From contig JAGLZA010000140.1 in NCBI GenBank assembly GCA_023131835.1, positions 1 through 54,761 of the forward strand: a DNA stretch of 54,761 bases, read 5' to 3'. The translations under genes were made by a program, and so were the position numbers. Shown one piece after another: positions 18,379 to 26,732 of the stretch. The notes beneath the pieces are model-generated. The model searched no databases. It was not told the DNA's origin and saw nothing but the letters and a program-made list of their open reading frames with translations. Source of the stretch: Caldifarciminota bacterium (GTDB lineage: Bacteria > Hydrothermota > UBA3072). The stretch's first letter is position 1, and each line of letters opens with the position of its first letter.

Positions 18379-19232
18379 TGCTTCTTCTTCTAATCCTTAC
18401 AGGTTTATGGGGTGTAAAGACTGATAAGGAAATAAGAATAATCTATACCAATGACATCAATGGAGCATTAGAATCATCGAAAGCATACTGGGTTTCTAAA
18501 GAAATGCCACCAGACCTTGGTAACGCCAAATCCCTTGAGGTTTTCGTAAATTTCGAAAGGAAATCCAATGATATTCTTCTTATCAATTCAGGAAATCTTG
18601 CATCATTACCTACATCAGGGGATAAAAAACCTCCTGAAGAACTCGCCAGATTTTTATCCGACCTACACTATGATGCGTCACTCATCGGAACCAATGAGCT
18701 CTCATTCGGTAAAGAGTTTCTCAAGGAACTCTTAGCGAAATCCTCTACTCCGTTCCTGTCAGCTAACCTAAAAGGTAGTCAGAAAGGTTTTATCATCACC
18801 AGCAAAAACACTATAAAGATAGGTATCTTTGGTATCACATCCCCCTATGCACATCTATTTGTTCCGGGGAGATACAGAAAGGAGATGGAATTTGATGCGG
18901 ATATAGTGGAAGCGGCAAAACGCTCTGTTAAAGAGTTGCAATCCGGGGGGGCCGAGATAATTATCGGATTATCTGATGCAGGGTTTACCAGAGATAGCAC
19001 TCTTGCCGAAAGTGTAGATGGAATAGATTGTATAATAGGTGCGAGTAATAGGGGATGGACTTTGAGAGAGCCTTACGAAACTCCTACAAAGCATACCCTC
19101 TTCTGCAAAGGATATACCAACCTGTCAAGCGCAGGAAGATTGGTGCTTTACCTGGATGAGAATAATAGTATTGCGGGATACGACCATAAGTTGATCACCC
19201 TCTACGTGGAGGAATACCCTCCTTACAAATGA
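18378..19232 (+). CDS. 5'-nucleotidase-like protein lacking metal ligands (pseudoenzyme)
   Basis: I place the start at ATG 18378, four bases after GAGGAGG and sharing one base with the previous stop; the TTG at 18375 is a worse start. The 284-residue product has the layout of the metallophosphatase half of UshA/5'-nucleotidases. However, the metal-binding motifs are changed: DxH is D26-I-N28, the GD motif region reads N70-S-G-N73, GNHE reads G104-T-N-E107, the next His region reads LSDAG at 199-202, and GHxH reads GASN at 221-224. It has no C-terminal nucleotide-binding domain. The fold is probably kept while catalysis is lost, suggesting a binding or chaperone-like role outside the membrane. 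Confidence 0.65.
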   Translation: MLLLLILTGLWGVKTDKEIRIIYTNDINGALESSKAYWVSKEMPPDLGNAKSLEVFVNFERKSNDILLINSGNLASLPTSGDKKPPEELARFLSDLHYDASLIGTNELSFGKEFLKELLAKSSTPFLSANLKGSQKGFIITSKNTIKIGIFGITSPYAHLFVPGRYRKEMEFDADIVEAAKRSVKELQSGGAEIIIGLSDAGFTRDSTLAESVDGIDCIIGASNRGWTLREPYETPTKHTLFCKGYTNLSSAGRLVLYLDENNSIAGYDHKLITLYVEEYPPYK

Positions 19233-20170
19233 AACGACGCCTCATAAACCCCTACCTTGCCATTCTCTACCTAATCCCGGTAATAATTATAATAGGAGTA
19301 TTCCGTTTCTACCCCATTCTATTCTCCATCAGGGCAAGTCTCTATAGATGGGGAATGGGAGGCCCGGGGACATTCACTGGCTTAAAGAACTACTTAACCA
19401 TACTTACCGATAAATACTTCTGGCAGGCCTTTACCAATACCTTGTGGTATACAGTATTTACTATTCCCCTTACGCTCTTCATCTCTCTCTTTATTGCCAT
19501 TCTATTGAATAATAAATTGAAGGGCATAGGAATACTTCGAACTGTATACTTCCTCCCCGTGGTAACTTCAATCGTAGCAATTTCAATGGTTTGGAAATGG
19601 ATATATCATCCGGAAATAGGGCTTGCAAATTATTTACTGGGTTTACTACACATACCACCTAAAAATTGGCTCTCCGAGTGGCGTGGTATATTTGAACTAA
19701 TCACAAATAGGAGTCTCCCATTATTCCTTAAAGGACCCTCACTTGCTCTTCTGTCTATCGTCATTATGACCGTCTGGAAGGGATTGGGATATAATGTAGT
19801 CATATTTCTTGCGGGACTGCAAAATATCTCTAAGGAATACTATGAAGCAGCAGAGGTAGACGGAGCTTCAGGCTTTTCTGTATTTAAGAATATCACCTGG
19901 CCTTTAATCTCACCAACAACCTTTTATGTCCTTATGATGACCACCATTGTTTCTTTTAAGGTCTTCGCACCGGTCTGGTTAATGACCGGCCCCCCAAAAG
20001 GTGGCCCGCTCGGGACGACCAATGTCCTGGTATATCATCTATTTGACAATGCATTTAATTATTCGCGTTATGGCTACGGTTCTGCAATTTCTATATTCCT
20101 CTTTTTAGTTATACTATCACTTACGGTTCTGCAGAAGAAGGTAGTTGAACCAAGGGTTCATTATGGTTAA
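19229..20170 (+). CDS. ABC sugar/glycerol-phosphate-type permease, first subunit (MalF/UgpA type)
   Basis: The 313-residue membrane protein has six predicted membrane segments and the EAA loop EYYEAAEVDGASGFSVFKNITWPLISPT (about 209-236), which contacts the ATPase in CUT1-family importers. The ATG overlaps the previous stop by four bases. A GGAGG-AATAC-CCTCC inverted repeat at 19208-19222 could hide the ribosome site unless the upstream gene is translated. The binding protein and ATPase of the same importer follow further on. A 529-base repeat block separates this gene from its partner permease. Confidence 0.85.
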   Translation: MKRRLINPYLAILYLIPVIIIIGVFRFYPILFSIRASLYRWGMGGPGTFTGLKNYLTILTDKYFWQAFTNTLWYTVFTIPLTLFISLFIAILLNNKLKGIGILRTVYFLPVVTSIVAISMVWKWIYHPEIGLANYLLGLLHIPPKNWLSEWRGIFELITNRSLPLFLKGPSLALLSIVIMTVWKGLGYNVVIFLAGLQNISKEYYEAAEVDGASGFSVFKNITWPLISPTTFYVLMMTTIVSFKVFAPVWLMTGPPKGGPLGTTNVLVYHLFDNAFNYSRYGYGSAISIFLFLVILSLTVLQKKVVEPRVHYG

Positions 20171-20699
20171 ACCCCATCCCCACCCCATTTATTCACCACA
20201 AAGGACACAAAGAACACAGAGAGAAACACAGAGAAAATTTTGGCTTTGTCCAAAGTTGTATGATAGACTATTTAAAAAGCAGGTGTATTTTTATGCTTAG
20301 TTGCTCGGTAATATCGTTCAGAAAACGAGGTCAATTTCCCCAGCGAGGAAATTGTGGCTCCCGCTCTCGGCCTCGCTCCTCCCTAAATCTAAAGATTTCG
20401 GGAGACCATGCCCGCTCGGCCTCCGAGAGGGTTTCTAAACGATATCACCTCGCACTGATTGAAATGGATACCCTCAAGCTCGGAGTCGGAAGTAGGGGTA
20501 ATTCACGAATCGCCCATTACAGAAGCGGCTTCCAAACCGCGATTCAACCCTTTTGGAGTAGCAGAGATTGCTCTGCAATTTCCCCTTTGCGCGAAACAAG
20601 TTTCGCTACTCCATTATCGGGATGCCGCTCCTACACATGTGGGAGTGGGTTTCTGCCCACGATTCTGGAGCAAACGGTGTCAACAGGTGAGGGAATGAG
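20171..20699. repeat. Repeat block inserted between the two permease genes
   Basis: There is no convincing gene; open frames here are repeat-derived. The block begins with the CACCACAAAGGACACAAAG word family, then a 143-base branched inverted repeat (20307-20449, listed separately), then a GC-richer zone of small palindromes. These include GGGGTAATTCACGAATCGCCC-like and GCGGCTTCC/AACCGC words near 20505-20545 and GTGGG-TTTCT-GCCCAC near 20646-20660. CCTACA occurs at 20630-20635. MalF- and MalG-type genes are normally adjacent, so this looks like inserted repeat DNA within a working operon. Confidence 0.65.
20307..20449. repeat. Branched inverted-repeat element, possible structured RNA
   Basis: Outer arms 20307-20324 and 20432-20449 pair at 16 of 18 positions. 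Inside are three further perfect or near-perfect stems: AATTTCC (20333-20339) with GGAAATT (20347-20353), CTCTCGG (20364-20370) with CCGAGAG (20423-20429), and within the latter CTCCC-T-AAATCT (20379-20390) with AGATTT-C-GGGAG (20393-20404). The whole can fold into a closed branched structure on either strand. It may be a mobile palindromic element, a processed RNA or a cruciform-forming site. Confidence 0.55.
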
Positions 20700-21518
20700 A
20701 TGACCAGGACAAAGGCAATTACATTATATGTGCTTCTTGTTTTAGGTTCGCTCCTTGCTCTCCTCCCCTTCTATTGGATGATTACCACATCCTTGAAATC
20801 ACCAGTTGAAGCGGTTCGGTTCCCCCCTACTATGATTCCGGAGAACATCGTATGGCAAAATTACCCGGAGGCGCTTAGAGTAGCACCCTTTGGAAGATAT
20901 TTCTTTAATACGATTATTATAGCCATATTTACTATGATTGGAGTTCTGATTACATCATCCCTCGCTGCTTTTACATTCACATTCATCAAATTTCGAGGCA
21001 GGGAATTTCTATTTATCTCATTCCTTGCAATGATGATGGTTCCACTTCCCGTATATATAATACCGGGGTATCTCATACTTGCCAGGTTGGGATGGCTCGA
21101 TACATATATGGCCCTGATCGTTCCCTGGGTAGTTAATATATTCTCTATATTCCTACTTCGGCAACATTTCAAATCAATACCAATATCTATTTTTGAATCG
21201 GCAATGATAGATGGTTGCTCCTCTTTTCAATTTCTCACAAAGATAGCACTGCCTATGGTAAAACCAGCTCTCATAACCATAACAATATTCTCCCTGATTG
21301 GGTCATGGAATACCTTCATCTGGCCACTGGTTATGACAACCTCAGATGCAATTCGTCCTGTTCAGGTTGGTCTTGCCTACTTTATGCAAGAACAGAGCAC
21401 AGACTATACCCTGTTATCAGCTGCTTCGACACTGGTGATAATACCGGTGATTATTATATTCTTTATCTTCCAGCGCAGGATTATAAGTAGTTATATGAAA
21501 TCAGGAGTAAAGGGATAG
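20700..21518 (+). CDS. ABC sugar/glycerol-phosphate-type permease, second subunit (MalG/UgpE type)
   Basis: The 272-residue protein is a CUT1-family inner-membrane permease with an N-terminal segment (VLLVLGSLLALLPFYWMITTSLK) typical of MalG. Its EAA loop is ESAMIDGCSSFQFLTKIALP (about 165-184). About six membrane segments are visible. AGGTGAGGG lies seven bases before the ATG. It should pair with the permease at 19229-20170 and the ATPase at 24747-25766. Confidence 0.85.
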   Translation: MTRTKAITLYVLLVLGSLLALLPFYWMITTSLKSPVEAVRFPPTMIPENIVWQNYPEALRVAPFGRYFFNTIIIAIFTMIGVLITSSLAAFTFTFIKFRGREFLFISFLAMMMVPLPVYIIPGYLILARLGWLDTYMALIVPWVVNIFSIFLLRQHFKSIPISIFESAMIDGCSSFQFLTKIALPMVKPALITITIFSLIGSWNTFIWPLVMTTSDAIRPVQVGLAYFMQEQSTDYTLLSAASTLVIIPVIIIFFIFQRRIISSYMKSGVKG

Positions 21519-21637
21519 ATTGTCAATGCAAAATGCAAAATGCAAAGTGCAAAATTATCCCCCAACCATTTATCTGACACAGATAATCACTGATAAGAAA
21601 ATAAATATATTGAAAAGGGATAGAAGAGCAATGCAAA
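21519..21637. repeat. Short gap with ATGCAAA tandem words
   Basis: The gap has a tandem array of near-identical words (ATGCAAA, ATGCAAA, GTGCAAA) at about 21526-21556 and a GACACAGATAATCACTGATAA copy of the AATCAGTG/GACACAG family near 21580. No promoter is evident. The binding-protein gene starts immediately after another ATGCAAA word, so its ribosome site may derive from repeat DNA. Confidence 0.5.
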
Positions 21638-22882
21638 ATGAAAAATAAAATACTATTATTAATCATTGCATTTTTAGCAGCATTTCCAGGATGCAAAAAG
21701 GAAGAGAGCAAGATTACGACGGTAGTCTTCTGGCACGCAATGGGTGGCCCACTTGGAGATGCATTAGAAGAATTAATAAATCAATTCAATGATTCCCATC
21801 CTGATATCCTGATAGAATCAATATCAATGGGCAACTATAATGCGTTGTCACAAAAGATAATGGCATCTATTCTGTCCCACAGAACCCCAACCATCGCCCA
21901 GGTCTATTCATCATGGACTACCAATCTCTATGAATCCAGGGTTATTGAACCCCTTGAGAACTATATAAAAGGTGAGAACGGTCTAAAGGAAGAAGAGATA
22001 ACGGACTTTTACCCGGTATTCATTAAAGATAATACAATAGATGGGAAACTGATAACCCTTCCCTTTAACAAAAGTATTTATGCGTATTATTACAATATCG
22101 ATCTCTTTCTCGCGGAAGGAATAGCAGAATTCCCGGAGACCTGGACAGAACTACTCAAAACTGCAAAAATGCTCCAGAAGGATGACCAACCAGTAACAGC
22201 CTTTGGCATATCAGTGGGCTTCTTCGAATCACTCCTGTATGCCTTTGGTGGTAGGATGGTGGATGAGGATAACAATCCCGCTTTCTATAGTAAAGAAGGC
22301 ATTGAGGCTTTGCAATTCATTAAAGACCTCATTTATAAGTACAGGGTTGCAAAACTCACCACAGGCTTCCAACATCAGGATCAATTTATCGCAGAGAAGA
22401 TAGCCTTTATTATGGGAACATCGGTTTCTTATTCATTTATAATGAAGGCAAAACCTAATTTCAGGGTTGGGATTGCACCCCTGCCAAAGGAAGACACCAC
22501 AGGCGTTATGATTATGGGCACCAATATCGCCCTATTTGCAGATAAACCTGCTAAAGAAAAGGAAGCAGCCTGGAAATTCATCAAGTGGTTTATATCTCCC
22601 AAACAACAAGCAAAATGGGCATTGGGAACCGGATATGTCCCTGTGCGCAAGAGTGCCAATGAACTCCCGGAAATCAAGGATTACTTCAAACAAATATCAG
22701 GGTTAAAAAAAGTATGGGATCAATTATATTACGCAGAATTGGAACCTCCTGAACCTGCCTGGCTCTTTGGTAGAAAGATATTCTCACAGGTAGTTCTCGA
22801 ACCGGTGATACTTGGTGAAATGGATGCAGAGGAACGGCTAAAAATCGGACAAAAGGAGGTAGAAATATCATTTCAACGATAA
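21638..22882 (+). CDS. ABC substrate-binding lipoprotein, UgpB/MalE type
   Basis: The 414-residue protein has a lipoprotein signal (MKNKILLLIIAFLAAFPGC) with the acylated cysteine expected at residue 19. Its beginning, VVFWHAMGGPLGDALEELINQFNDSHPD, and later GNYNALSQKI and PFNKSIYAYYYN resemble UgpB, which binds sn-glycerol-3-phosphate and glycerophosphodiesters, more than maltose proteins. Substrate cannot be settled by eye. No strong ribosome site is seen (AGAAGAG about 12 bases upstream). Its 3' end carries the Shine-Dalgarno sequence of the next gene. Confidence 0.82.
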   Translation: MKNKILLLIIAFLAAFPGCKKEESKITTVVFWHAMGGPLGDALEELINQFNDSHPDILIESISMGNYNALSQKIMASILSHRTPTIAQVYSSWTTNLYESRVIEPLENYIKGENGLKEEEITDFYPVFIKDNTIDGKLITLPFNKSIYAYYYNIDLFLAEGIAEFPETWTELLKTAKMLQKDDQPVTAFGISVGFFESLLYAFGGRMVDEDNNPAFYSKEGIEALQFIKDLIYKYRVAKLTTGFQHQDQFIAEKIAFIMGTSVSYSFIMKAKPNFRVGIAPLPKEDTTGVMIMGTNIALFADKPAKEKEAAWKFIKWFISPKQQAKWALGTGYVPVRKSANELPEIKDYFKQISGLKKVWDQLYYAELEPPEPAWLFGRKIFSQVVLEPVILGEMDAEERLKIGQKEVEISFQR

Positions 22883-24765
22883 TAATAATTATGCTGCTTG
22901 CTGGAATGAATATAGATAAATGGACCATCAAACAGTGGAACTCCTTTCAAACATATACATTCGGGGATATTACAATCCCTGATAATGGCTACCTCATCCT
23001 TGGAAGGAATGCAACTAAATCTGAGTTTGAAGCGCACTGGGGGACTTTTGGGTCCAATGTAATCTATGTAAACTCTTTCAATAATTGTCCGATTATAAAC
23101 GGAGGAGAGACATATGCCCTCTATGATTCTCTGGATACAAGGATCGATACAACATACCTGATTATGTCATCAGGTAAGTGTTATCAAAGAGGCGAAACGA
23201 ACACCAATAACTGGACGGAATTAAGTGCTGATAGTGCCAACCCGGGATCCGGAGCTCTGGGAGGACATAGCGTGGGCGTTGTAATTACAGAGACTTCAGA
23301 TGCACCTGGTAGTGGTAATTTTATATATGAATTCATCGAACTCTACTACGATGTCGGAACAGGTAATACCCCTCCTGAGATACATAATGTAGAGCAACAT
23401 CCATTTAATCCCCCTTCCAACAGAAAAGCAATAATCAGAGCAAATATAACCGATGACTATGGAATTGCTTCGGATACACTTTACTGGAATCTAAACGGCG
23501 GAGGTTTTTATAAAAAATCGTCTGACAGCATAAATACGACATATTTTTATTATTCCGTAGACCAGGAGGTTGAAGAAGATACTATTACTTATTTCATTAC
23601 AGTATGGGATGACTCTAATGAAGTAGCAGTATCCGACACATATAGTTATACTGTTACAGATAGTAATCATTTCAATGTGCTCTTTGATTTTACAAAGGAA
23701 GAGACTGCCGGGGAGGCAGATTGGATAATTGATGATGATATGCCCGAGCCCTACCCTCTAACTCCCTGGGACCAGGAAGATTGGCTTGGTGCGATATCCG
23801 ACTGGGGTTATGGATTAGTCAGAGAGGGTCACTTCTCTGTAAAAACACTTCCTCCTGATAGTTCTATTACCTATGGTGAGGCAACCCCCCTGGATCTATC
23901 CAATTTCGATATATTCATCGTTTGTGAACCGCAGAACCCATTCACTCTATCAGAAAAGACCGCTATCTTTGATTTTGTCCGAGACGGCGGAGGTCTATTT
24001 ATGGTCGGAGACCATTATTTGTCAGATAGAAATAGCAACGGATGGGATTCTCCAAGAATATGGAACGACCTCGGAGCATCCGATTCCTTTGGTATACACT
24101 TTAATGTCAGCGGAGACCCTAACAATAACTTTAGCGATAACTCATATAATTATTCAGCCACTGACTCGGTAATAAGCGGAAACTTTGGAATTCCTGATGA
24201 CTATTATGGCTATTGGGGAGGGACAGCGATGACCCTTTATCCGGGTAAAAATAGTTATGTAATGGGTCATATATGGAAGACTGGTTCTTCCCAGGGAAAT
24301 TATGATGTAATGCTTGCAACAGCAAGATTCGGTGATGGAAGAGTAGCAGGCACCGGAGATTCATCGCCCATAGATGACGGGACAGGAAACCCGGGCAACA
24401 CCTTATACGATGGATGGGGAGATGGTTCTGACTCTATAATAATATTGAATACAACTTATTGGCTATGCGCGGTAAGTTCCAGTGGAATCTTAGAAGATAA
24501 TATAGAGGAGGAAGAAGAAAGAATAATAGTTAGCTCCATGGATAACAACCTTATACTTACATACTCAAGCAATAACGCAAGACCCGGGCAACTATCTATC
24601 TACGACTGTTTGGGAAGACTTATCAAGAACGAAAGAAATAATGTTTCAATACGGATATCAGGAAAATATCAGGGTATATATTTTCTTATTGTTATCGATA
24701 CAAATGGAATTCATAGATACAAACTTAACCTATTTGGAGGAGGTAGATGTCTTCTGTCAAAATAG
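22867..24765 (+). CDS. Exported lamin-tail-like / GATase-like domain protein
   Basis: A strong ribosome site AAAGGAGGT (22852-22860) is followed six bases later by ATC ATT at 22867-22872. These open a hydrophobic leader (ISTIIIIMLLAG) that runs into ATG 22891, so initiation may use a non-AUG codon; ATG 22891 is the conservative start. Residues after the leader resemble the second half of a lamin-tail domain (DKWTIKQWN, IPDNGYLILGRN, GGETYALYD). A stretch like its first half (VVITETSDAPG...YEFIELYYD) comes later. An Ig-like domain (about 165-260), a GATase/ThuA-like domain (FDFVRDGGGLFMVGDH) and a weak T9SS-like tail follow. Four of five importer parts surround it, so it may deliver substrate. 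The end overlaps the ATPase gene by 19 bases. Confidence 0.5.
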   Translation: MISTIIIIMLLAGMNIDKWTIKQWNSFQTYTFGDITIPDNGYLILGRNATKSEFEAHWGTFGSNVIYVNSFNNCPIINGGETYALYDSLDTRIDTTYLIMSSGKCYQRGETNTNNWTELSADSANPGSGALGGHSVGVVITETSDAPGSGNFIYEFIELYYDVGTGNTPPEIHNVEQHPFNPPSNRKAIIRANITDDYGIASDTLYWNLNGGGFYKKSSDSINTTYFYYSVDQEVEEDTITYFITVWDDSNEVAVSDTYSYTVTDSNHFNVLFDFTKEETAGEADWIIDDDMPEPYPLTPWDQEDWLGAISDWGYGLVREGHFSVKTLPPDSSITYGEATPLDLSNFDIFIVCEPQNPFTLSEKTAIFDFVRDGGGLFMVGDHYLSDRNSNGWDSPRIWNDLGASDSFGIHFNVSGDPNNNFSDNSYNYSATDSVISGNFGIPDDYYGYWGGTAMTLYPGKNSYVMGHIWKTGSSQGNYDVMLATARFGDGRVAGTGDSSPIDDGTGNPGNTLYDGWGDGSDSIIILNTTYWLCAVSSSGILEDNIEEEEERIIVSSMDNNLILTYSSNNARPGQLSIYDCLGRLIKNERNNVSIRISGKYQGIYFLIVIDTNGIHRYKLNLFGGGRCLLSK

Positions 24766-25766
24766 AGAATATAACAAAAAAATTCGGTGAGGTGGTTGCA
24801 GTAAAAGATCTATCCCTGGACATAAAAGAGGGAGAATTCATAGTTCTACTCGGGCCATCAGGTTGTGGAAAAACGACCATCCTCCGAATTGTTGCAGGGC
24901 TTGAACATCCTACGAAAGGTAAGATTTATATTGGAAGTAAAGAAGTTACCTATATGAGGCCAAAAGAAAGAAATGTAGCAATGGTATTCCAATCATATTC
25001 ACTCTATCCCCATCTATCAGCTTATGATAATATTGCATTCCCTTTGCGAATAGCAAAGACAAATAAGGACAGGATAAAAAAACATGTAATGGATACAGCT
25101 ACCTTACTGGGAATAAATGACCTCCTGCACAAGAAACCAAGGGAATTATCAGGGGGACAACGGCAGAGGGTGGCTGTGGGAAGGGCTATTATAAGAGAAC
25201 CTTCTGTCTTCCTATTTGATGAACCCTTATCCAATCTTGATGCAAAATTGAGGGTACAGATGAGGGCAGAACTCGCACGACTTCACAACGAATTAAAGGT
25301 TACTTCCATCTATGTCACTCACGACCAGGTAGAGGCGATGACTCTGGGTGAAAGGATAGCCGTGGTAAAGGACGGAATTCTCCTGCAGGTCGGAAAACCT
25401 ATGGAAATCTATGAAGATCCAAAGAATGCATTTGTAGCATCATTTTTAGGTTCTCCAGCAATGAATCTTCTCCAAAGCGAAAAATATAAATTCTTATCCA
25501 AATATGGAAAAGATAAAATCATAGGAATAAGACCTGAGGACATCTCTATTGTAAAATCCGGAATAGAAGCCACACTGGATGTCGCTGAAATGATTGGGAG
25601 TGAAATCATTCTTTATCTCAAATTAGAAGATGAAACGATAATAGTAAAGACTGATTCACACACTTATGCTGAGCTAAAACCCGGCAGCAAGGTCAATCTT
25701 AAACTTAAAGAGGATAGGATATATCTCTTCTCGGCAACTACAGAGGAGAGAATCAAAAACAACTAG
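24747..25766 (+). CDS. ABC importer ATPase, MalK/UgpC type
   Basis: The 339-residue protein shows all ATPase motifs: Walker A GPSGCGKT (36-43), Q-loop Q82, LSGGQ (134-138), Walker B FLFDEP (155-160) and the switch His192. A TOBE-like regulatory domain follows from about residue 235. It should drive the permease pair at 19229-20170 and 20700-21518. GGAGGAGGT sits just before the ATG, inside the end of the upstream gene. Such ATPases are sometimes shared by several importers, so it need not be specific. Confidence 0.9.
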   Translation: MSSVKIENITKKFGEVVAVKDLSLDIKEGEFIVLLGPSGCGKTTILRIVAGLEHPTKGKIYIGSKEVTYMRPKERNVAMVFQSYSLYPHLSAYDNIAFPLRIAKTNKDRIKKHVMDTATLLGINDLLHKKPRELSGGQRQRVAVGRAIIREPSVFLFDEPLSNLDAKLRVQMRAELARLHNELKVTSIYVTHDQVEAMTLGERIAVVKDGILLQVGKPMEIYEDPKNAFVASFLGSPAMNLLQSEKYKFLSKYGKDKIIGIRPEDISIVKSGIEATLDVAEMIGSEIILYLKLEDETIIVKTDSHTYAELKPGSKVNLKLKEDRIYLFSATTEERIKNN

Positions 25767-26578
25767 GCAGCGAACATCTGTATTGTAGGCACGAATGAAT
25801 TCGTGTCTGTAATCTGTTTCGTTCAACCATTGCAGGTAGAGACGAGGCATTGCCTCGTCTCTACAATTAATCTTAACAAGAGACCAACCGGCTAATACAT
25901 TCTACCGCTAAACAGCTGAAGCTGTGGCAAAACCTTTTCCCCGTAGGAGCGACATCCCTGTCGCGACTTTTGTAGGGACAAGGTATACCTTGTCCTCTGT
26001 AGAATCTGTAGGGGTTCGATTTATCGAGTCCGAAATTGGAGTAGAGGCAATCCATGAATTGCCTCTACAAGTTTCGCGAAAAAGAACGCAGAGCAAGCTC
26101 TGCCACTACGAAAGGGGTGGATTGCGATTTTAGAAACCACTCCTACAAAAGGGCGTATGCAATACGCCCCTACTATTCAACTATTTTCCCATTCAACTAT
26201 TTAACTATTCTTCCTTTGCGCCCTTTGCGAGAAAAACGGGAGGGGTGTAGGGCTTTTCTTCTTGAATTACAAATTTAAGGGGTGGTGATGGGTTTTTTAG
26301 TTTATCTGTGTTTATCTGCGACATAATCAGCGAACAGCTATCAGCTAAGATGTATTTTCGTGTACTTTGTCTTCTTTGTGTTTCCTTTCTTGTGGGTTGG
26401 TGGAGGGAAAAATAAAAACAAAAATCTTCTTTGTGTCCTTCGTGTCTTTGTGGTGAAATAAAGGGGTATGATGATGGGCTCTCTTTCTTGAATTACAAAA
26501 TTTAAGGGGTGGTGATGGGCTTTGTGCCTTTGTGGTAAAATAGGGGATTGATTTTTACACAAGATAAACTCGAGGTGG
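25767..26578. repeat. Intergenic repeat mosaic
   Basis: No gene is supported. Palindromes include a 29-base hairpin at 25836-25864 with two perfect 14-base arms (GTAGAGACGAGGCA and its complement around one T), GGACAAGGTATACCTTGTCC at about 25977-25996, an AGGCAATCCATGAATTGCCT type at about 26045-26064 and GGGCGTAT/ATACGCCC at about 26152-26169, most with CCTACA or CTCTACA at one side. From 26210 the CTTTGTGTCCTTCGTGTCTTTGTGG family and the AATTACAAATTTAAGGGGTG family are repeated two or three times. Confidence 0.7.
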
Positions 26579-26606
26579 TTGACACAGGATTTCTCTTATA
26601 TATATT
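26579..26606 (+). promoter_or_regulatory. Predicted promoter for tRNA-Leu and the tig-clp-lon genes
   Basis: TTGACA (26579-26584) and TATATT (26601-26606) are 16 bases apart. The tRNA begins eight bases after the -10 box, so transcription probably starts at or near the mature tRNA end. The next gene follows with no terminator, so the chaperone and protease genes may be read from the same start. Confidence 0.7.
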
Positions 26607-26613
26607 TAGTATA

Positions 26614-26698
<85 letters not shown>

Positions 26699-26732
26699 TT
26701 GGCAAAGGAATAAAAAACATGGAGGAGAAAAG

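Noticed and set aside
20260-20703. Open frames in the gap between the permease genes
   Set aside because: They run through palindromes and repeat words, have no ribosome site, and the encoded residues match no protein pattern.
25924-26278. Overlapping open frames upstream of the tRNA
   Set aside because: They consist of translated repeat words, with the same peptides appearing in other gaps in different frames.
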